From: a virus
Length of the DNA stretch: 62,280 bases
Direction: 5' to 3' (one strand)
IMG/VR virus record: IMGVR_UViG_3300046507_000576
Span: 1-62,280 of that record
The notes beneath the pieces are model-generated. The model was given only the letters and a program-made list of their open reading frames with translations, was not told where the DNA came from and searched no databases. Position 1 is the stretch's first letter; every line of letters begins with the position of its first letter. Shown in pieces: positions 32,647 through 40,540 of this stretch. Position numbers and translations under genes: made by a program.

Positions 32647-33743
32647 TGGCTGGCTTTGGTATTGAGACTCTCCGGAGTAACGGCACCGTGATGATGGACG
32701 GTTCCAATAAGGCCGGTATTTTCATCGAGGCGTTCTCTATTCCTGGTGGCAGCAGTAGCGGAAGCCAGGTGTACATGCAGATACCCGCAGGCTCCATGTT
32801 TGTGATGGCGGCAGGTAGCGAGGGCTCGCCCACAGGCAACCATTCCTATATCATCGGGGATGACGGCCTGGGGCACGCTAAGCTAAGTTGGACTCTGAAC
32901 AGCGGCGGATATTCCTCAAATGGAGCTACCAAGCTCTTAATCTTTGCAAAGAAAGTAACCAACACGGACACCTTCGGGGTTGTCACACTCAACGATGAGG
33001 GCGACACGCTGATGGACTACACGTACCCTGTTCCTCAGTACGTGGCGACCTTACAGCCTGCTGCCAGGGGTATTCGCAGGTACGACTGTGCAGACGGCGT
33101 GACCGAAGCCAACGAGCACGAAGTTGTTCTGGACCTCCGGACATCGTCCAATCGAATTGTGATGCTCAACCTGCCGGACGGCCTGGACAGTCGCATCTGG
33201 TTTAGCTGCACGTCCTTTGTCCCGGCAAACGTTGGGTCTGTGACTCTAGTGCTGACAGTCATTCGACCTTACGGTGTGCCGTACGTCGTTCCAACCCTGC
33301 ACGTTTTTGCACTTGACGGCCCTGTGTCCGGGGGAGGTACGTTCGGAATACAGTACATCAAGTCTGATGGGAGTTTGGTGTACGACTCGTCCGCAGAGAA
33401 TATCTCGGTTAAAGACCTGCAAGAAGTTTCGTACCTGCAAGGGGATGTTACGCTGACGATGACGCTGCCCACAGTGGCAGGAATCTGCATACCTTACTGC
33501 TTGAGATACCAGGACGTTCCCTATAACTCCAATGCCCCTTTATCATCTGGCTTTACAAGAATCTATTTAGGAATTGCTCGAAGAAGGGGCTCTCAAATAG
33601 ATTTTCAGCTTAGGTGGGTCAACGCTCCTGCCTACTACGGCAGCTTCGGCGGACAAACTCAATACGGACCCGGCCAGGGCTTCACACTGGCCGTAGACAT
33701 TTCACAACAAAACCCAGCCACTGTTGCTGGAATAGGAGCTTAA
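32646..33743 (+). CDS. Distal fibre / receptor-binding candidate
   Basis: 365 aa, strand-rich, no recognised family. GC is far below the neighbours and codon use shifts to A/T endings, a sign of recent transfer. Start overlaps the preceding stop (TAATG). Position after the fibre and before a fibre-assembly-type protein suggests it forms the tip that touches the host receptor. Confidence 0.55.
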   Translation: MAGFGIETLRSNGTVMMDGSNKAGIFIEAFSIPGGSSSGSQVYMQIPAGSMFVMAAGSEGSPTGNHSYIIGDDGLGHAKLSWTLNSGGYSSNGATKLLIFAKKVTNTDTFGVVTLNDEGDTLMDYTYPVPQYVATLQPAARGIRRYDCADGVTEANEHEVVLDLRTSSNRIVMLNLPDGLDSRIWFSCTSFVPANVGSVTLVLTVIRPYGVPYVVPTLHVFALDGPVSGGGTFGIQYIKSDGSLVYDSSAENISVKDLQEVSYLQGDVTLTMTLPTVAGICIPYCLRYQDVPYNSNAPLSSGFTRIYLGIARRRGSQIDFQLRWVNAPAYYGSFGGQTQYGPGQGFTLAVDISQQNPATVAGIGA

Positions 33744-33745
33744 TT

Positions 33746-34483
33746 ATGGCACTCGAGGCAATCCACAAAACCAAGACCGGAGCTGTCGGTAAATACTGGA
33801 AGATCAACCGGGCTACTTGGATGTGTGCCACTGGTTCCACCGGTGCATGGTGGGAAATCTGGCTTGGCTTCTATGCCGATAACGACACTCGCACGCTGAA
33901 CTCCGAGCCCCTGCTCACCTACCCAATAAATTTTGCAGATAGCGACCCGCGTGCTGAGCTGTACGGGCTGGTGAAGCAAGCCATGCTGGACAAGAACGGG
34001 CCTTACGCTGAGTATTTTGCCGACATTGTGGCAGTCATGGACGTAGCGGAGCCGGGCAACAACACTGACCTGGAAGCCCTCAAGAGAGCGAAGACCTTTG
34101 AGATTGACACTGCTCGCCTGCGCACGAACACCAACTCCTTTCCCTACAAGGAAAAGTTCATAGCCTGTGACGCCCTAAGCCGTAGTGACATCGACGGCGT
34201 TAATGGGTGCATTACCCTGACTGGAGAATTCCCTGATGGATGGCTTGGAGGCTGGAAAGCCATGGACAAGAGTATTGTCCCGATAGCCACCATCGAGCAG
34301 TGGAAGGAGTTCTATGGCGCCATGGTAGCCCAGGGCCAGAAGAACTTCGTGTACTCCCAGGGCCTCAAGCAGCTACTGGGCACTGCCACCACGGTAGACC
34401 AGGTACAGGCAATAGCCTGGGGCATTGACCTGGGCACTTTCCAACTTCCACAACCCATCGAGGTGACCAATGAAGTATCCTGA
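33746..34483 (+). CDS. DUF4376-containing fibre-assembly protein
   Basis: 245 aa. N-terminal ~110 residues resemble fibre-associated proteins; residues ~115-235 are DUF4376: LKRAKTFEIDTARLR, ACDALSRSDIDGVNGCITLTG, WKAMDKSIVPIATIEQWKEFYGA and QLLGTATTVDQVQAIAW. Proteins with this domain follow fibre genes and are thought to help assembly. Low GC like the fibre gene before it, so both probably moved together. Confidence 0.65.
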   Translation: MALEAIHKTKTGAVGKYWKINRATWMCATGSTGAWWEIWLGFYADNDTRTLNSEPLLTYPINFADSDPRAELYGLVKQAMLDKNGPYAEYFADIVAVMDVAEPGNNTDLEALKRAKTFEIDTARLRTNTNSFPYKEKFIACDALSRSDIDGVNGCITLTGEFPDGWLGGWKAMDKSIVPIATIEQWKEFYGAMVAQGQKNFVYSQGLKQLLGTATTVDQVQAIAWGIDLGTFQLPQPIEVTNEVS

Positions 34484-34961
34484 CTATCGTGGCAACATCA
34501 AGAGCGGCGACGTTCTGGCCTGGAGCCATCGTGGCTGGGGCAGCTTGTACGACTTTAAGATCCAGATGGTCCGCCTGGCGACCAGGAGCGAGTACAGCCA
34601 CGTTGGCGTAGCCTGGGTCGTGGGAAGCCGGGTCCTGGTTATCGAGGCCGTCGAGCCCCGCGCCAGGCTGTACCCGTTGAGCAAGCTCGGGTCCTTCTAC
34701 CACATTGGCATGGACGCTCCGTGGGCCGTGGAGACCGAGGAGGCCGCACTCACCCTGGTCGGTGTAGAATACCGGCAGCTCGAGGCAATCAGGCTCTTCT
34801 TCAAGGACCGCGAGCCCGGCAACGCGTCCGAGTGCGCAGCCCTGGTCCTCGAAGTCCTCGGGAAGGACGGCTTCGACCTCGGCCGGCGCGCTACCCCCGA
34901 TGCCGTCGTGCAGGCGGCCCTGGAGCTTGGCAAATCCCTGTGCTACGTGGAGAACAAATAA
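34470..34961 (+). CDS. YiiX/NlpC-P60-like permuted papain-fold protein
   Basis: 163 aa. GDVLAWSHRG near the N-terminus, SEYSHVGVAWV (His of the catalytic pair) and ASECAALVLEVL (Cys) fit the permuted NlpC/P60 fold of YiiX/YaeF type. Candidate peptidase or amidase that cuts peptidoglycan peptides during DNA entry, given its place in the tail module. The Cys-after-His order supports permutation. GC returns to normal here. Confidence 0.65.
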   Translation: MKYPDYRGNIKSGDVLAWSHRGWGSLYDFKIQMVRLATRSEYSHVGVAWVVGSRVLVIEAVEPRARLYPLSKLGSFYHIGMDAPWAVETEEAALTLVGVEYRQLEAIRLFFKDREPGNASECAALVLEVLGKDGFDLGRRATPDAVVQAALELGKSLCYVENK

Positions 34962-35807
34962 ATGCCCAACACCCGCATCATCTACAACAACGCCGTGGAC
35001 CGCGGCGACCTGGCCGCCTCCACCACCGCGGGAGCACTGGCCGTGACGCGGCTGGCGACCCGCAAGAAGAGCGAGGCCTGGAGGTCGACCGGCACCTCGG
35101 CCACCCTGTACCTCACCCTGGCGGCTGCGGAGCTCCTCGGCGCCGTGGTCCTGCCATACTGCAACCTCACCTCTGCCGCGACGATGCGCGTGAAGGTGGG
35201 CGCTACCAAGGCGGTCGTGGACAGCGCAGGACCGTACCTCTACGACAGTGGCACCATTGCAGCCCTCGCGGCAGCCCCGGAGGCACCCCTGGGCTGGGGG
35301 GCCCCTGTACAGGGCGTCAACTCCTTTGCCTTCGGGGGTGCGTCGTGCGCCCGTCACTGGTTCACCGCAAAGGTCTCGGGCGCCGTCGTGCGCATCGACC
35401 TCACAGACACCGGCAACCCAGCGGGGTACGTCGAGGCCTCGCGCCTTGTGGTCGGTGACTACTGGGAGCTCAACGTCAACCCTGACACGGGCCTGGCCCT
35501 GTCGGTCGAGGACAGCCACCAGCAGTACCGTAACTCGGCCAATGACCTCATGACTGAGCTGGGCACGACCTACCGAACCCTGGGCCTGAAGCTGTCGGAC
35601 ATGCCAGCGGCGGACCGTGCCAAGCTGTGGAGCGTGCTGTGCAGCAACGGCCGGGCAGTACCCCTGTTTGTCAGCGTCTTCCCAGGAGCTGCCGACGGGC
35701 CCCTGGAGTCGACTTACCAGCTGCTGTGCCAGCTGTCATCCTCGTCACAGGTTTCCGCTACCGCCTTTACGCGGTACGGTGCGTCCCTGGACCTTGTCGA
35801 GACTTAA
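34962..35807 (+). CDS. Conserved tail-module protein
   Basis: 281 aa, starting TRIIYNNAVDRGDLAAS with EAWRSTGTSATLYLTLA, the opening of a protein type found near fibre genes in many siphophages. Two strand-rich domains. Function unknown; minor tail protein is the best guess. TAATG junction with the previous gene. Confidence 0.6.
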   Translation: MPNTRIIYNNAVDRGDLAASTTAGALAVTRLATRKKSEAWRSTGTSATLYLTLAAAELLGAVVLPYCNLTSAATMRVKVGATKAVVDSAGPYLYDSGTIAALAAAPEAPLGWGAPVQGVNSFAFGGASCARHWFTAKVSGAVVRIDLTDTGNPAGYVEASRLVVGDYWELNVNPDTGLALSVEDSHQQYRNSANDLMTELGTTYRTLGLKLSDMPAADRAKLWSVLCSNGRAVPLFVSVFPGAADGPLESTYQLLCQLSSSSQVSATAFTRYGASLDLVET

Positions 35808-35820
35808 CCGGAGACCCCTC

Positions 35821-36267
35821 ATGGAACGCCTTTCACCCCACTTCACCCTGGCCGAGCTCACCCTCTCCCAGACGGCCTCCCGCATGGGCCTGGACAACCG
35901 CCCGGCCTCGGATCAGATCCTGGCCAACTTGGGCCATACCGCTGGCCAGATGGAGCTGGTGCGGGCCCTGCTTGGTGACAAGCCCATCAGCGTGAGCAGC
36001 GGCTACCGCTCTCCGGCCGTGAATCGAGCCGTTGGCGGAGCCCCGGACAGCGCCCACATGCTCGGCCACGCGGTCGACTTCATCTGCCCCGGCTTCGGCT
36101 CGCCGATCGAGATCTGCAAGCACTTGGCACTCCAGCCGACCCTGGCCTTTGACCAGATCATCCAGGAGGGAACCTGGGTGCACATCTCCTTCGACCGCCG
36201 CGCGAGGCGCCAGCTGCTCACCAAGACCGGCGCCGGCTACTCCGTAGGCATCCACCAAGCCTCTTAA
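35821..36267 (+). CDS. Endolysin, M15 peptidase
   Basis: 148 aa, single catalytic domain. SSGYRSPAVNRAVGG, SAHMLGHAVDF (zinc ligands His and Asp) and WVHISFD (third His) are the peptidase M15A set. Cuts the peptide cross-links of peptidoglycan at lysis. No signal peptide, so it depends on a holin for export. First gene of the lysis cassette. Confidence 0.88.
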   Translation: MERLSPHFTLAELTLSQTASRMGLDNRPASDQILANLGHTAGQMELVRALLGDKPISVSSGYRSPAVNRAVGGAPDSAHMLGHAVDFICPGFGSPIEICKHLALQPTLAFDQIIQEGTWVHISFDRRARRQLLTKTGAGYSVGIHQAS

Positions 36268-36286
36268 ACGACCCACAGGAGCACAA

Positions 36287-36517
36287 ATGAACCTCGAGAC
36301 TATGAAGGCCAAGCTGAAGGGAGCCGCGCGCTCCTGGACGATCCGGGTGAACGCCGTAGCCGCCGCGCTGCTGCTCAACATGGATACCATCATGTCCTAC
36401 GCCCCGCAGCTGGCACAGTACATGCCCCAGGACAAGCACCAACGCCTCATGCTTGCACTGGCAGTGCTGAACATGCTCCTACGCTTCCGGACCACCAAGT
36501 CCCTGGCGGACAAATGA
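36287..36517 (+). CDS. Putative holin
   Basis: 76 aa with a basic amphipathic N-terminus (KAKLKGAARSWTIR) and two moderately hydrophobic helices (~20-38 and ~52-68). Position between endolysin and spanins, and size, fit a holin that opens the inner membrane. Overlaps the i-spanin start. Confidence 0.6.
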   Translation: MNLETMKAKLKGAARSWTIRVNAVAAALLLNMDTIMSYAPQLAQYMPQDKHQRLMLALAVLNMLLRFRTTKSLADK

Positions 36518-37011
36518 GGCTGCCGTCCCTGGGCAACCTGGGGCCGAGGCTGGTCCTAGCCGGGGTGCTGGGGGTATCGTTCGCAACAGTCGGCACGGTA
36601 CTATGGCTGCATTATTCGGGCTTGGTGGATGCCAAGGCCGACCTAACCGCCAAGGCCGCGCGCCTCGAGGAGAAGCTGACGGCCCAGACGGCGGTCACTT
36701 CGGCTCGGGAGCGCGAGGCCGACGCCTGGCGGCAGGCGTCCCAGGTACAGTCCAGGGCGCTTGAGCTCCAGGCGACCTCCCAGGCAAGGGCCGGGGAGTA
36801 CCTCCAGGAGATCCGCCGTGTCCAATCCAAGCACGACCTCACAGCGCTCGCCAAGGCCAAGCCAGCCCTGGTGGAGGCTCACATTAATGCTGGCACTGAT
36901 CGGGCTTTCCGCCTGCTCGAGCGTGCGTCCCGCCCCGACCTCTCCCGCCCTGACGCCGACGCCCCAACCGCCGGCACCGACCCTGCTGGCCCCCAGGCCA
37001 GTAAGCCTTGA
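36514..37011 (+). CDS. i-spanin (Rz-like)
   Basis: 165 aa. One N-terminal membrane helix (~10-33), then a long helical periplasmic part with coiled-coil pattern (residues ~38-115). Inner-membrane spanins pair with an outer-membrane lipoprotein to fuse the membranes in the last step of lysis. The partner is nested inside this gene in another frame. Confidence 0.75.
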   Translation: MRLPSLGNLGPRLVLAGVLGVSFATVGTVLWLHYSGLVDAKADLTAKAARLEEKLTAQTAVTSAREREADAWRQASQVQSRALELQATSQARAGEYLQEIRRVQSKHDLTALAKAKPALVEAHINAGTDRAFRLLERASRPDLSRPDADAPTAGTDPAGPQASKP

Positions 37012-37183
37012 AGGTGTGAAGTGGCGCGTCGTCCAAGTGGACGGCGAGCCACTTTATGCCCTCGATACTCCCGGCTATGAAGCGCTCTCCCGGGACCTGG
37101 CCGACGTGGCCAGGTTCATCCAAGAGGCCTCGTGGCAGCTCCAATTCTACCGCCAGACACGTCAACCCCAAGGGAGCAAGTGA
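36887..37183 (+). CDS. o-spanin lipoprotein (Rz1-like), overlapping
   Basis: 98 aa. Short signal peptide MLALIGLSAC with lipobox L-S-A-C, then a Pro-rich stretch (RPAPTSPALTPTPQPPAPT) like Rz1, then a helical end. It starts inside the i-spanin gene and runs past its end, the overlapped spanin layout. GGAGG lies upstream of the ATG. The outer-membrane lipoprotein confirms a Gram-negative host. Confidence 0.8.
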   Translation: MLALIGLSACSSVRPAPTSPALTPTPQPPAPTLLAPRPVSLEGVKWRVVQVDGEPLYALDTPGYEALSRDLADVARFIQEASWQLQFYRQTRQPQGSK

Positions 37184-37464
37184 TGCCTAACTCCGCCAGC
37201 CGCACCGTCACCGTCACGGAAGACGAGCTGCGCACCATCATTCAGGACTCGGTCAAGCAGGCCGTCGAGGAGACCTTCGTCCGGCTGGGCGTTTCGGTCA
37301 CGGACCCGATCGAGATGCAGAAGGATTTCCAGCACCTGCGCGAGTGGCGCATGACCACTGCCAGCATGAAGGCCAAGCTGCTCGTCGCGGCCACGGGCCT
37401 CGTCGTCAGCGCCCTGGCCGCCTCGGCCTGGATGGGCATCAAGGCTTCCATGGGCCTCAAGTAA
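37183..37464 (+). CDS. DUF6127-like C-terminally anchored membrane protein
   Basis: 93 aa. N-terminal charged helices with ETFVRLGVSVTDPIEMQKDFQHLREWR, then a membrane helix near the C-terminus (~66-86). This DPIEMQ...LREWR layout is found in small phage membrane proteins in lysis cassettes (DUF6127-like as I recall). Possibly a second holin or a lysis regulator. Confidence 0.6.
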   Translation: MPNSASRTVTVTEDELRTIIQDSVKQAVEETFVRLGVSVTDPIEMQKDFQHLREWRMTTASMKAKLLVAATGLVVSALAASAWMGIKASMGLK

Positions 37465-37516
37465 AGAGTCTCCAGCCCGGCGGTCCCCGCTGTCTCCTTC
37501 ACCGCCGTGGCTTTTA

Positions 37517-37552
37517 AGGTCCCTCAGTCGAAAGACTGTGGGGCCTCTTTTT
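37517..37552 (+). terminator. Plus-strand terminator of the late operon
   Basis: AGGTCCC-T-CAGTC pairs with GACTG-T-GGGGCCT around GAAA, followed by CTTTTT. Ends the structural and lysis transcripts. Confidence 0.85.
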
Positions 37553-37562
37553 ATTGGGCAAT

Positions 37563-37593
37563 AAAAATGGGGCGGAGCCTTTCGGTCCGCCCC
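37563..37593 (-). terminator. Minus-strand terminator of the early operon
   Basis: GGGGCGGA pairs with TCCGCCCC; on the minus strand it is followed by ATTTTTATT. Together with the previous feature it forms a back-to-back stop for the two converging halves of the genome. Confidence 0.8.
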
Positions 37594-37671
37594 TTGCGGG
37601 GGATTGCCCTTCCGTGTCGGGAGTCACGGTCGGCCGGGCCCGCCTCTAGGAAGCGGGCCGAGTCGACTGGC

Positions 37672-37935
37672 TCAGCGAGGGTGCTTGACGCGCCTCCAGG
37701 ACGGGTCGACCAGCACGCGCTCATACGTCGTCGGCTTGTCCTTGCAGGAGAACCTGGGCACCTCGCCCTCAGGCTGCCACGTCTCAACGCGCACGCACTT
37801 TCCGGTGGCCACGTCTACGTAGACGACGGGCAGGTCAAGAGCGTCAAGCATCGCCATGCCGAGGCAGGCAACAAGTACCAGGAAAGCCAGGATGACGCCC
37901 AGGGCCTTGAGGACCGGGCTAGTCGGGCACATCAT
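37672..37935 (-). CDS. Small single-pass membrane protein
   Basis: 87 aa. One strong membrane helix at ~8-28 (LKALGVILAFLVLVACLGMAM), then a strand-rich tail with VYVDVATGKCVRVETW. Start overlaps the stop of the upstream gene (two adjacent ATG codons). Last gene of the minus-strand set. Function unknown. Confidence 0.5.
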   Translation of the reverse strand: MMCPTSPVLKALGVILAFLVLVACLGMAMLDALDLPVVYVDVATGKCVRVETWQPEGEVPRFSCKDKPTTYERVLVDPSWRRVKHPR

Positions 37936-38237
37936 TGCATCATCCCCGGTTCTGCGCACTGCACGATGGCAAGAACCAGCGCGGGGGCTGGCTCGGGCGG
38001 CAGGGCCGTAAGGCGAACCCCGCCCCCGTCGACGCCGAGGTCCGCGCCGAGTTCAAAGTCAAACTCCAACCCACGCGTCGCCCTGATCTGGTCATTCGTT
38101 AGTGCGAGGACCCCCTTCACGCCGAAACGCAGGACGAGGGCGGCCAGGAGGCACTCGAGCTGCTGATTGTGCTGGTTGAGCTCCTGCAGCTCGAGGGCCG
38201 CGAGGTTGCTGCTGGTGCTGCCGAATGCCTTGGTCAT
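37932..38237 (-). CDS. Hypothetical protein
   Basis: 101 aa from the ATG with GGGGAG upstream; an earlier in-frame ATG would overlap the upstream gene and lacks a ribosome site. Helical front half rich in Gln/Leu/Asn (LQELNQHNQQLECLLAAL), polar back half. Unrecognised. Confidence 0.45.
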   Translation of the reverse strand: MTKAFGSTSSNLAALELQELNQHNQQLECLLAALVLRFGVKGVLALTNDQIRATRGLEFDFELGADLGVDGGGVRLTALPPEPAPALVLAIVQCAEPGMMQ

Positions 38238-38241
38238 GCTC

Positions 38242-38526
38242 TCAATCTCCCCAAATGATCTCAATGGACGTTGATGCAGGCACGCCCACGTAAACTACCC
38301 GCATCTTAGCCATCTCTCTGAGGAGCTTGGAGGCTACGGGCGAATCAGCCGCGGGCACGTAGCCCACGTGCAAGTCGCCGTCATACAGCGCGACGGCGTG
38401 CTTGTCGTAGGCATTGTCAGGCTCGCGCACCGCTCGGAGGCACTCGCCCGGCAGGAGGCTCGCCAATCTTTGGCGGGCTCCCGGCCGATGGTTTACCCCT
38501 GCAATGTAAGTAACCATCTTCGGCAT
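38242..38526 (-). CDS. HIRAN-domain protein
   Basis: 94 aa, almost entirely one HIRAN domain: TYIAGVNHRPG at the start, LRAVREPDNAYDKHAVALYDG in the middle and HVGYVP. HIRAN domains bind single-stranded DNA 3' ends and are normally fused to remodelling helicases such as HLTF. A stand-alone phage copy may recognise stalled forks or exposed ends, perhaps with the SNF2-type helicase at 46318. AGGTG lies before the ATG. Confidence 0.8.
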   Translation of the reverse strand: MPKMVTYIAGVNHRPGARQRLASLLPGECLRAVREPDNAYDKHAVALYDGDLHVGYVPAADSPVASKLLREMAKMRVVYVGVPASTSIEIIWGD

Positions 38527-38527
38527 A

Positions 38528-39136
38528 TTACACCTCGGGTTTCTGCTCGGCAGCCGTCGTCTTGGCCTTTGCAGGCACTGCGCGGGGGCGGGTGGGAGGC
38601 ATCTTGCCGGCCTCACGCATGTGGACGGCATACCAGCGGAGGCAGGCCACGGAGGTCTTGGCGCCGTCGTACTTCTCCTTGATCTTGTCGAGGATGGTGG
38701 CGTAGGAGTGGCCCACCTTGCGGCCGTCGCCGTCCTTGCTGACCACCTCCATCAGCAAGCCCTCGGCGTAGGCGCGGATGGACTCGCCCTTGACCTTCTT
38801 GGGCTTCTCGGTCTCAGCGGCCTTAAGGGCCTTTGCGCGGGCCACCTCGTCCTCAGCCTTCTTCAGGGCCGCGGCCTCTTCCTCCTCGGCCTTCTTCTGT
38901 GCAGCGAGGCCTTCTGCCGAAGGCAAGAGGATACCTTCAATCAGGGCGCCGTTGACGTCGTACTTCTCGTCAAGGTTCACGCCCTTTTCGTTGGCGAGCT
39001 TGAGGACCCGCTCTACCGCCTTGGAGCGCTGCGAGAAGGTCTTCATCGTGGCAGTGCCGCCCAGCTCGTTGACGATGCGCACGAGGGTGGCCATGTTGAG
39101 GACGCTGAGGTCCAGCAGTGCTTTGGTGTTCTTCAT
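38528..39136 (-). CDS. WY-domain family protein C
   Basis: 202 aa. N-terminal ~70 residues helical, then a Lys/Glu/Ala coiled coil (~75-115), then the shared domain at ~125-185 with ILDKIKEKYDGAKTSVACLRWYAVHMREAG. The TSxxSxxWY core is also in the proteins at 39237, 40163 and 45555. Basic tail (PRAVPAKAKT). Likely nucleic-acid binding; inference. Degenerate box promoter at 39186. Confidence 0.55.
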   Translation of the reverse strand: MKNTKALLDLSVLNMATLVRIVNELGGTATMKTFSQRSKAVERVLKLANEKGVNLDEKYDVNGALIEGILLPSAEGLAAQKKAEEEEAAALKKAEDEVARAKALKAAETEKPKKVKGESIRAYAEGLLMEVVSKDGDGRKVGHSYATILDKIKEKYDGAKTSVACLRWYAVHMREAGKMPPTRPRAVPAKAKTTAAEQKPEV

Positions 39137-39185
39137 GTCTTGTTCTCCCGATCTACGTTAGGGCGCCCCGCGCGCCCAAGTCCAT

Positions 39186-39219
39186 CATTATGCCCGAGCT
39201 TGACGGGCAGTGCGCACCG
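39186..39219 (-). promoter_or_regulatory. Degenerate minus-strand box promoter
   Basis: Plus-strand CATTAT, 18 bases, GTGCGCACCG: a weaker, one-base-shorter version of the GGGAGCNCCC promoter, upstream of the gene starting at 39136. Confidence 0.4.
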
Positions 39220-39236
39220 TCAAGCCATTGTTTGTC

Positions 39237-40022
39237 TTAGTATTGGTACTTTTTGAGCAGAGCCACCACCTCAGCTGTCGACAGCCCATTGAGTACGAGA
39301 GCATTATGGGCCGTCACGTACTTCTTGATGTTCTCGGACGTCGGGGCGGCCGACACAGTGTAGAGCTTACCGTCGCCGGTGAAGTAGGCGATGCGGGTGT
39401 CCTTCTTTGTAAGTTTCTCTGCCTGCTTGAGTAGCATCACGTCGTTGACGAGGTCCTCGACCACGGTGTCCATGTCGTACCGCATGGTCAAGGACTTGTC
39501 AAATTGGTTTTGGTAAGTGCCCTTCTCATTACAGAAGGCCGCAAACATGGCCTCTTCTTCAGTGCCTTTATATGAGTGAGGCTTGCCCTCGTAGGTGTAG
39601 ACGTGCACCGTTGCGGGCACCTTGTCTACCCAATAAAAGTGCACTGGGCCCCCGTCAGCGTGGTCCACCGCGACGGCAACCTTCTTGCCCTCACGGTAGA
39701 GAGTACATTCATAGCCCGCACCCTCAGTGCCCGTGATGTTTTTGATACCCTTAACGGAGTAAGCAGGAGGCACGACTACCGCCGCAGTGGGAGTCAGCTT
39801 GAGGCCTCCCTCAACATTCTTGCCCGCCTTGAATTTAAGGGGCTCTTGCGGAGCTTTGGGGGCCTTCGGCGCACCGCCCTGCTTTTTCATCTGCGAGCGA
39901 TACCACGCAACGCTGGCCGAGGTCGTCTGAGCGTCCGGATGCTCTGCCTTGACGAGGGCAAGGATGGCTGCCGTGTCTTTGCCCTCGGCGAGGGCCTTGC
40001 GGATGATGTCACCAATCTTCAT
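39237..40022 (-). CDS. WY-domain family protein A
   Basis: 261 aa. The shared domain is at the N-terminus (residues ~1-50: IIRKALAEG...LVKAEHPDAQTTSASVAWYRSQMKKQG), followed by a Lys/Pro-rich linker and a strand-rich C-terminal domain (~95-261) of unknown type. Start chosen at CAGGAGAACAAGC-ATG. GC is lower than its neighbours. It has its own box promoter at 40056. Confidence 0.55.
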   Translation of the reverse strand: MKIGDIIRKALAEGKDTAAILALVKAEHPDAQTTSASVAWYRSQMKKQGGAPKAPKAPQEPLKFKAGKNVEGGLKLTPTAAVVVPPAYSVKGIKNITGTEGAGYECTLYREGKKVAVAVDHADGGPVHFYWVDKVPATVHVYTYEGKPHSYKGTEEEAMFAAFCNEKGTYQNQFDKSLTMRYDMDTVVEDLVNDVMLLKQAEKLTKKDTRIAYFTGDGKLYTVSAAPTSENIKKYVTAHNALVLNGLSTAEVVALLKKYQY

Positions 40023-40055
40023 GCTTGTTCTCCTGTGTGGGTGAGTTGATGAATT

Positions 40056-40090
40056 CATTATGCCCCTGATATTGGACAATGGGAGCGCCC
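40056..40090 (-). promoter_or_regulatory. Minus-strand box promoter
   Basis: Plus-strand CATTAT, 19 bases, GGGAGCGCCC. Drives the WY-domain protein ending at 39237. Confidence 0.7.
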
Positions 40091-40121
40091 TTCACACAAG
40101 AAAATTGTAACGGAAATGAGA

Positions 40122-40141
40122 AAGGGCCCCGAAGGGCCCTT
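40122..40141 (-). terminator. Minus-strand terminator
   Basis: AAGGGCCC pairs with GGGCCCTT around CGAA and is followed on the minus strand by TCTCATTTCC. Ends the gene at 40163. Confidence 0.6.
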
Positions 40142-40162
40142 GTTGCTTACAAGACGGAAGTA

Positions 40163-40420
40163 TTAGTGGGCGCGTTGGCTTGCGTCGCCCTTAGCACGAG
40201 GGCCCCAATTACGACGGTCGTTGGCACGCTTGACGTTCACGGCCACGCCGTCCGCACGGAGGCGGCTCGCATACCACTGCACCGTCTTGACGCTCGTCTC
40301 GCACTCAGGGTGGCGCTTCTGGATCTCCTCGACTACGCCCTCGTAGCTCAGGGGGCGCTTGCGGGTCAGCAAGGCAATGGTGTCTTCTTTGATGGTGCGG
40401 GGGGCGTTCTTCGATGCCAT
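40163..40420 (-). CDS. WY-domain family protein B (domain only)
   Basis: 85 aa, consisting of little more than the shared domain (LSYEGVVEEIQKRHPECETSVKTVQWYASRLRADG) and a basic tail (KRANDRRNWGPRAKG). That makes it the minimal member of the family and the best one to study for DNA or RNA binding. Start after GAGAGGAAACATC. Single-gene unit between a box promoter and a terminator. Confidence 0.6.
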   Translation of the reverse strand: MASKNAPRTIKEDTIALLTRKRPLSYEGVVEEIQKRHPECETSVKTVQWYASRLRADGVAVNVKRANDRRNWGPRAKGDASQRAH

Positions 40421-40475
40421 GATGTTTCCTCTCAAGTAGTTTGTGCGGGAACTGCGTTGGGTAACGCAGTGAAAT

Positions 40476-40510
40476 CATTATGTAATAGAAGAGGGCGCTT
40501 GGGAACGCCC
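40476..40510 (-). promoter_or_regulatory. Minus-strand box promoter overlapping a terminator
   Basis: Plus-strand CATTAT, 19 bases, GGGAACGCCC. The box lies in an AGGGCG/CGCCCT hairpin (40493-40511) that may also terminate the gene at 40541. Confidence 0.65.
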
Positions 40511-40540
40511 TGTTTATCCCTTCTTATTGTAGGACAAATC

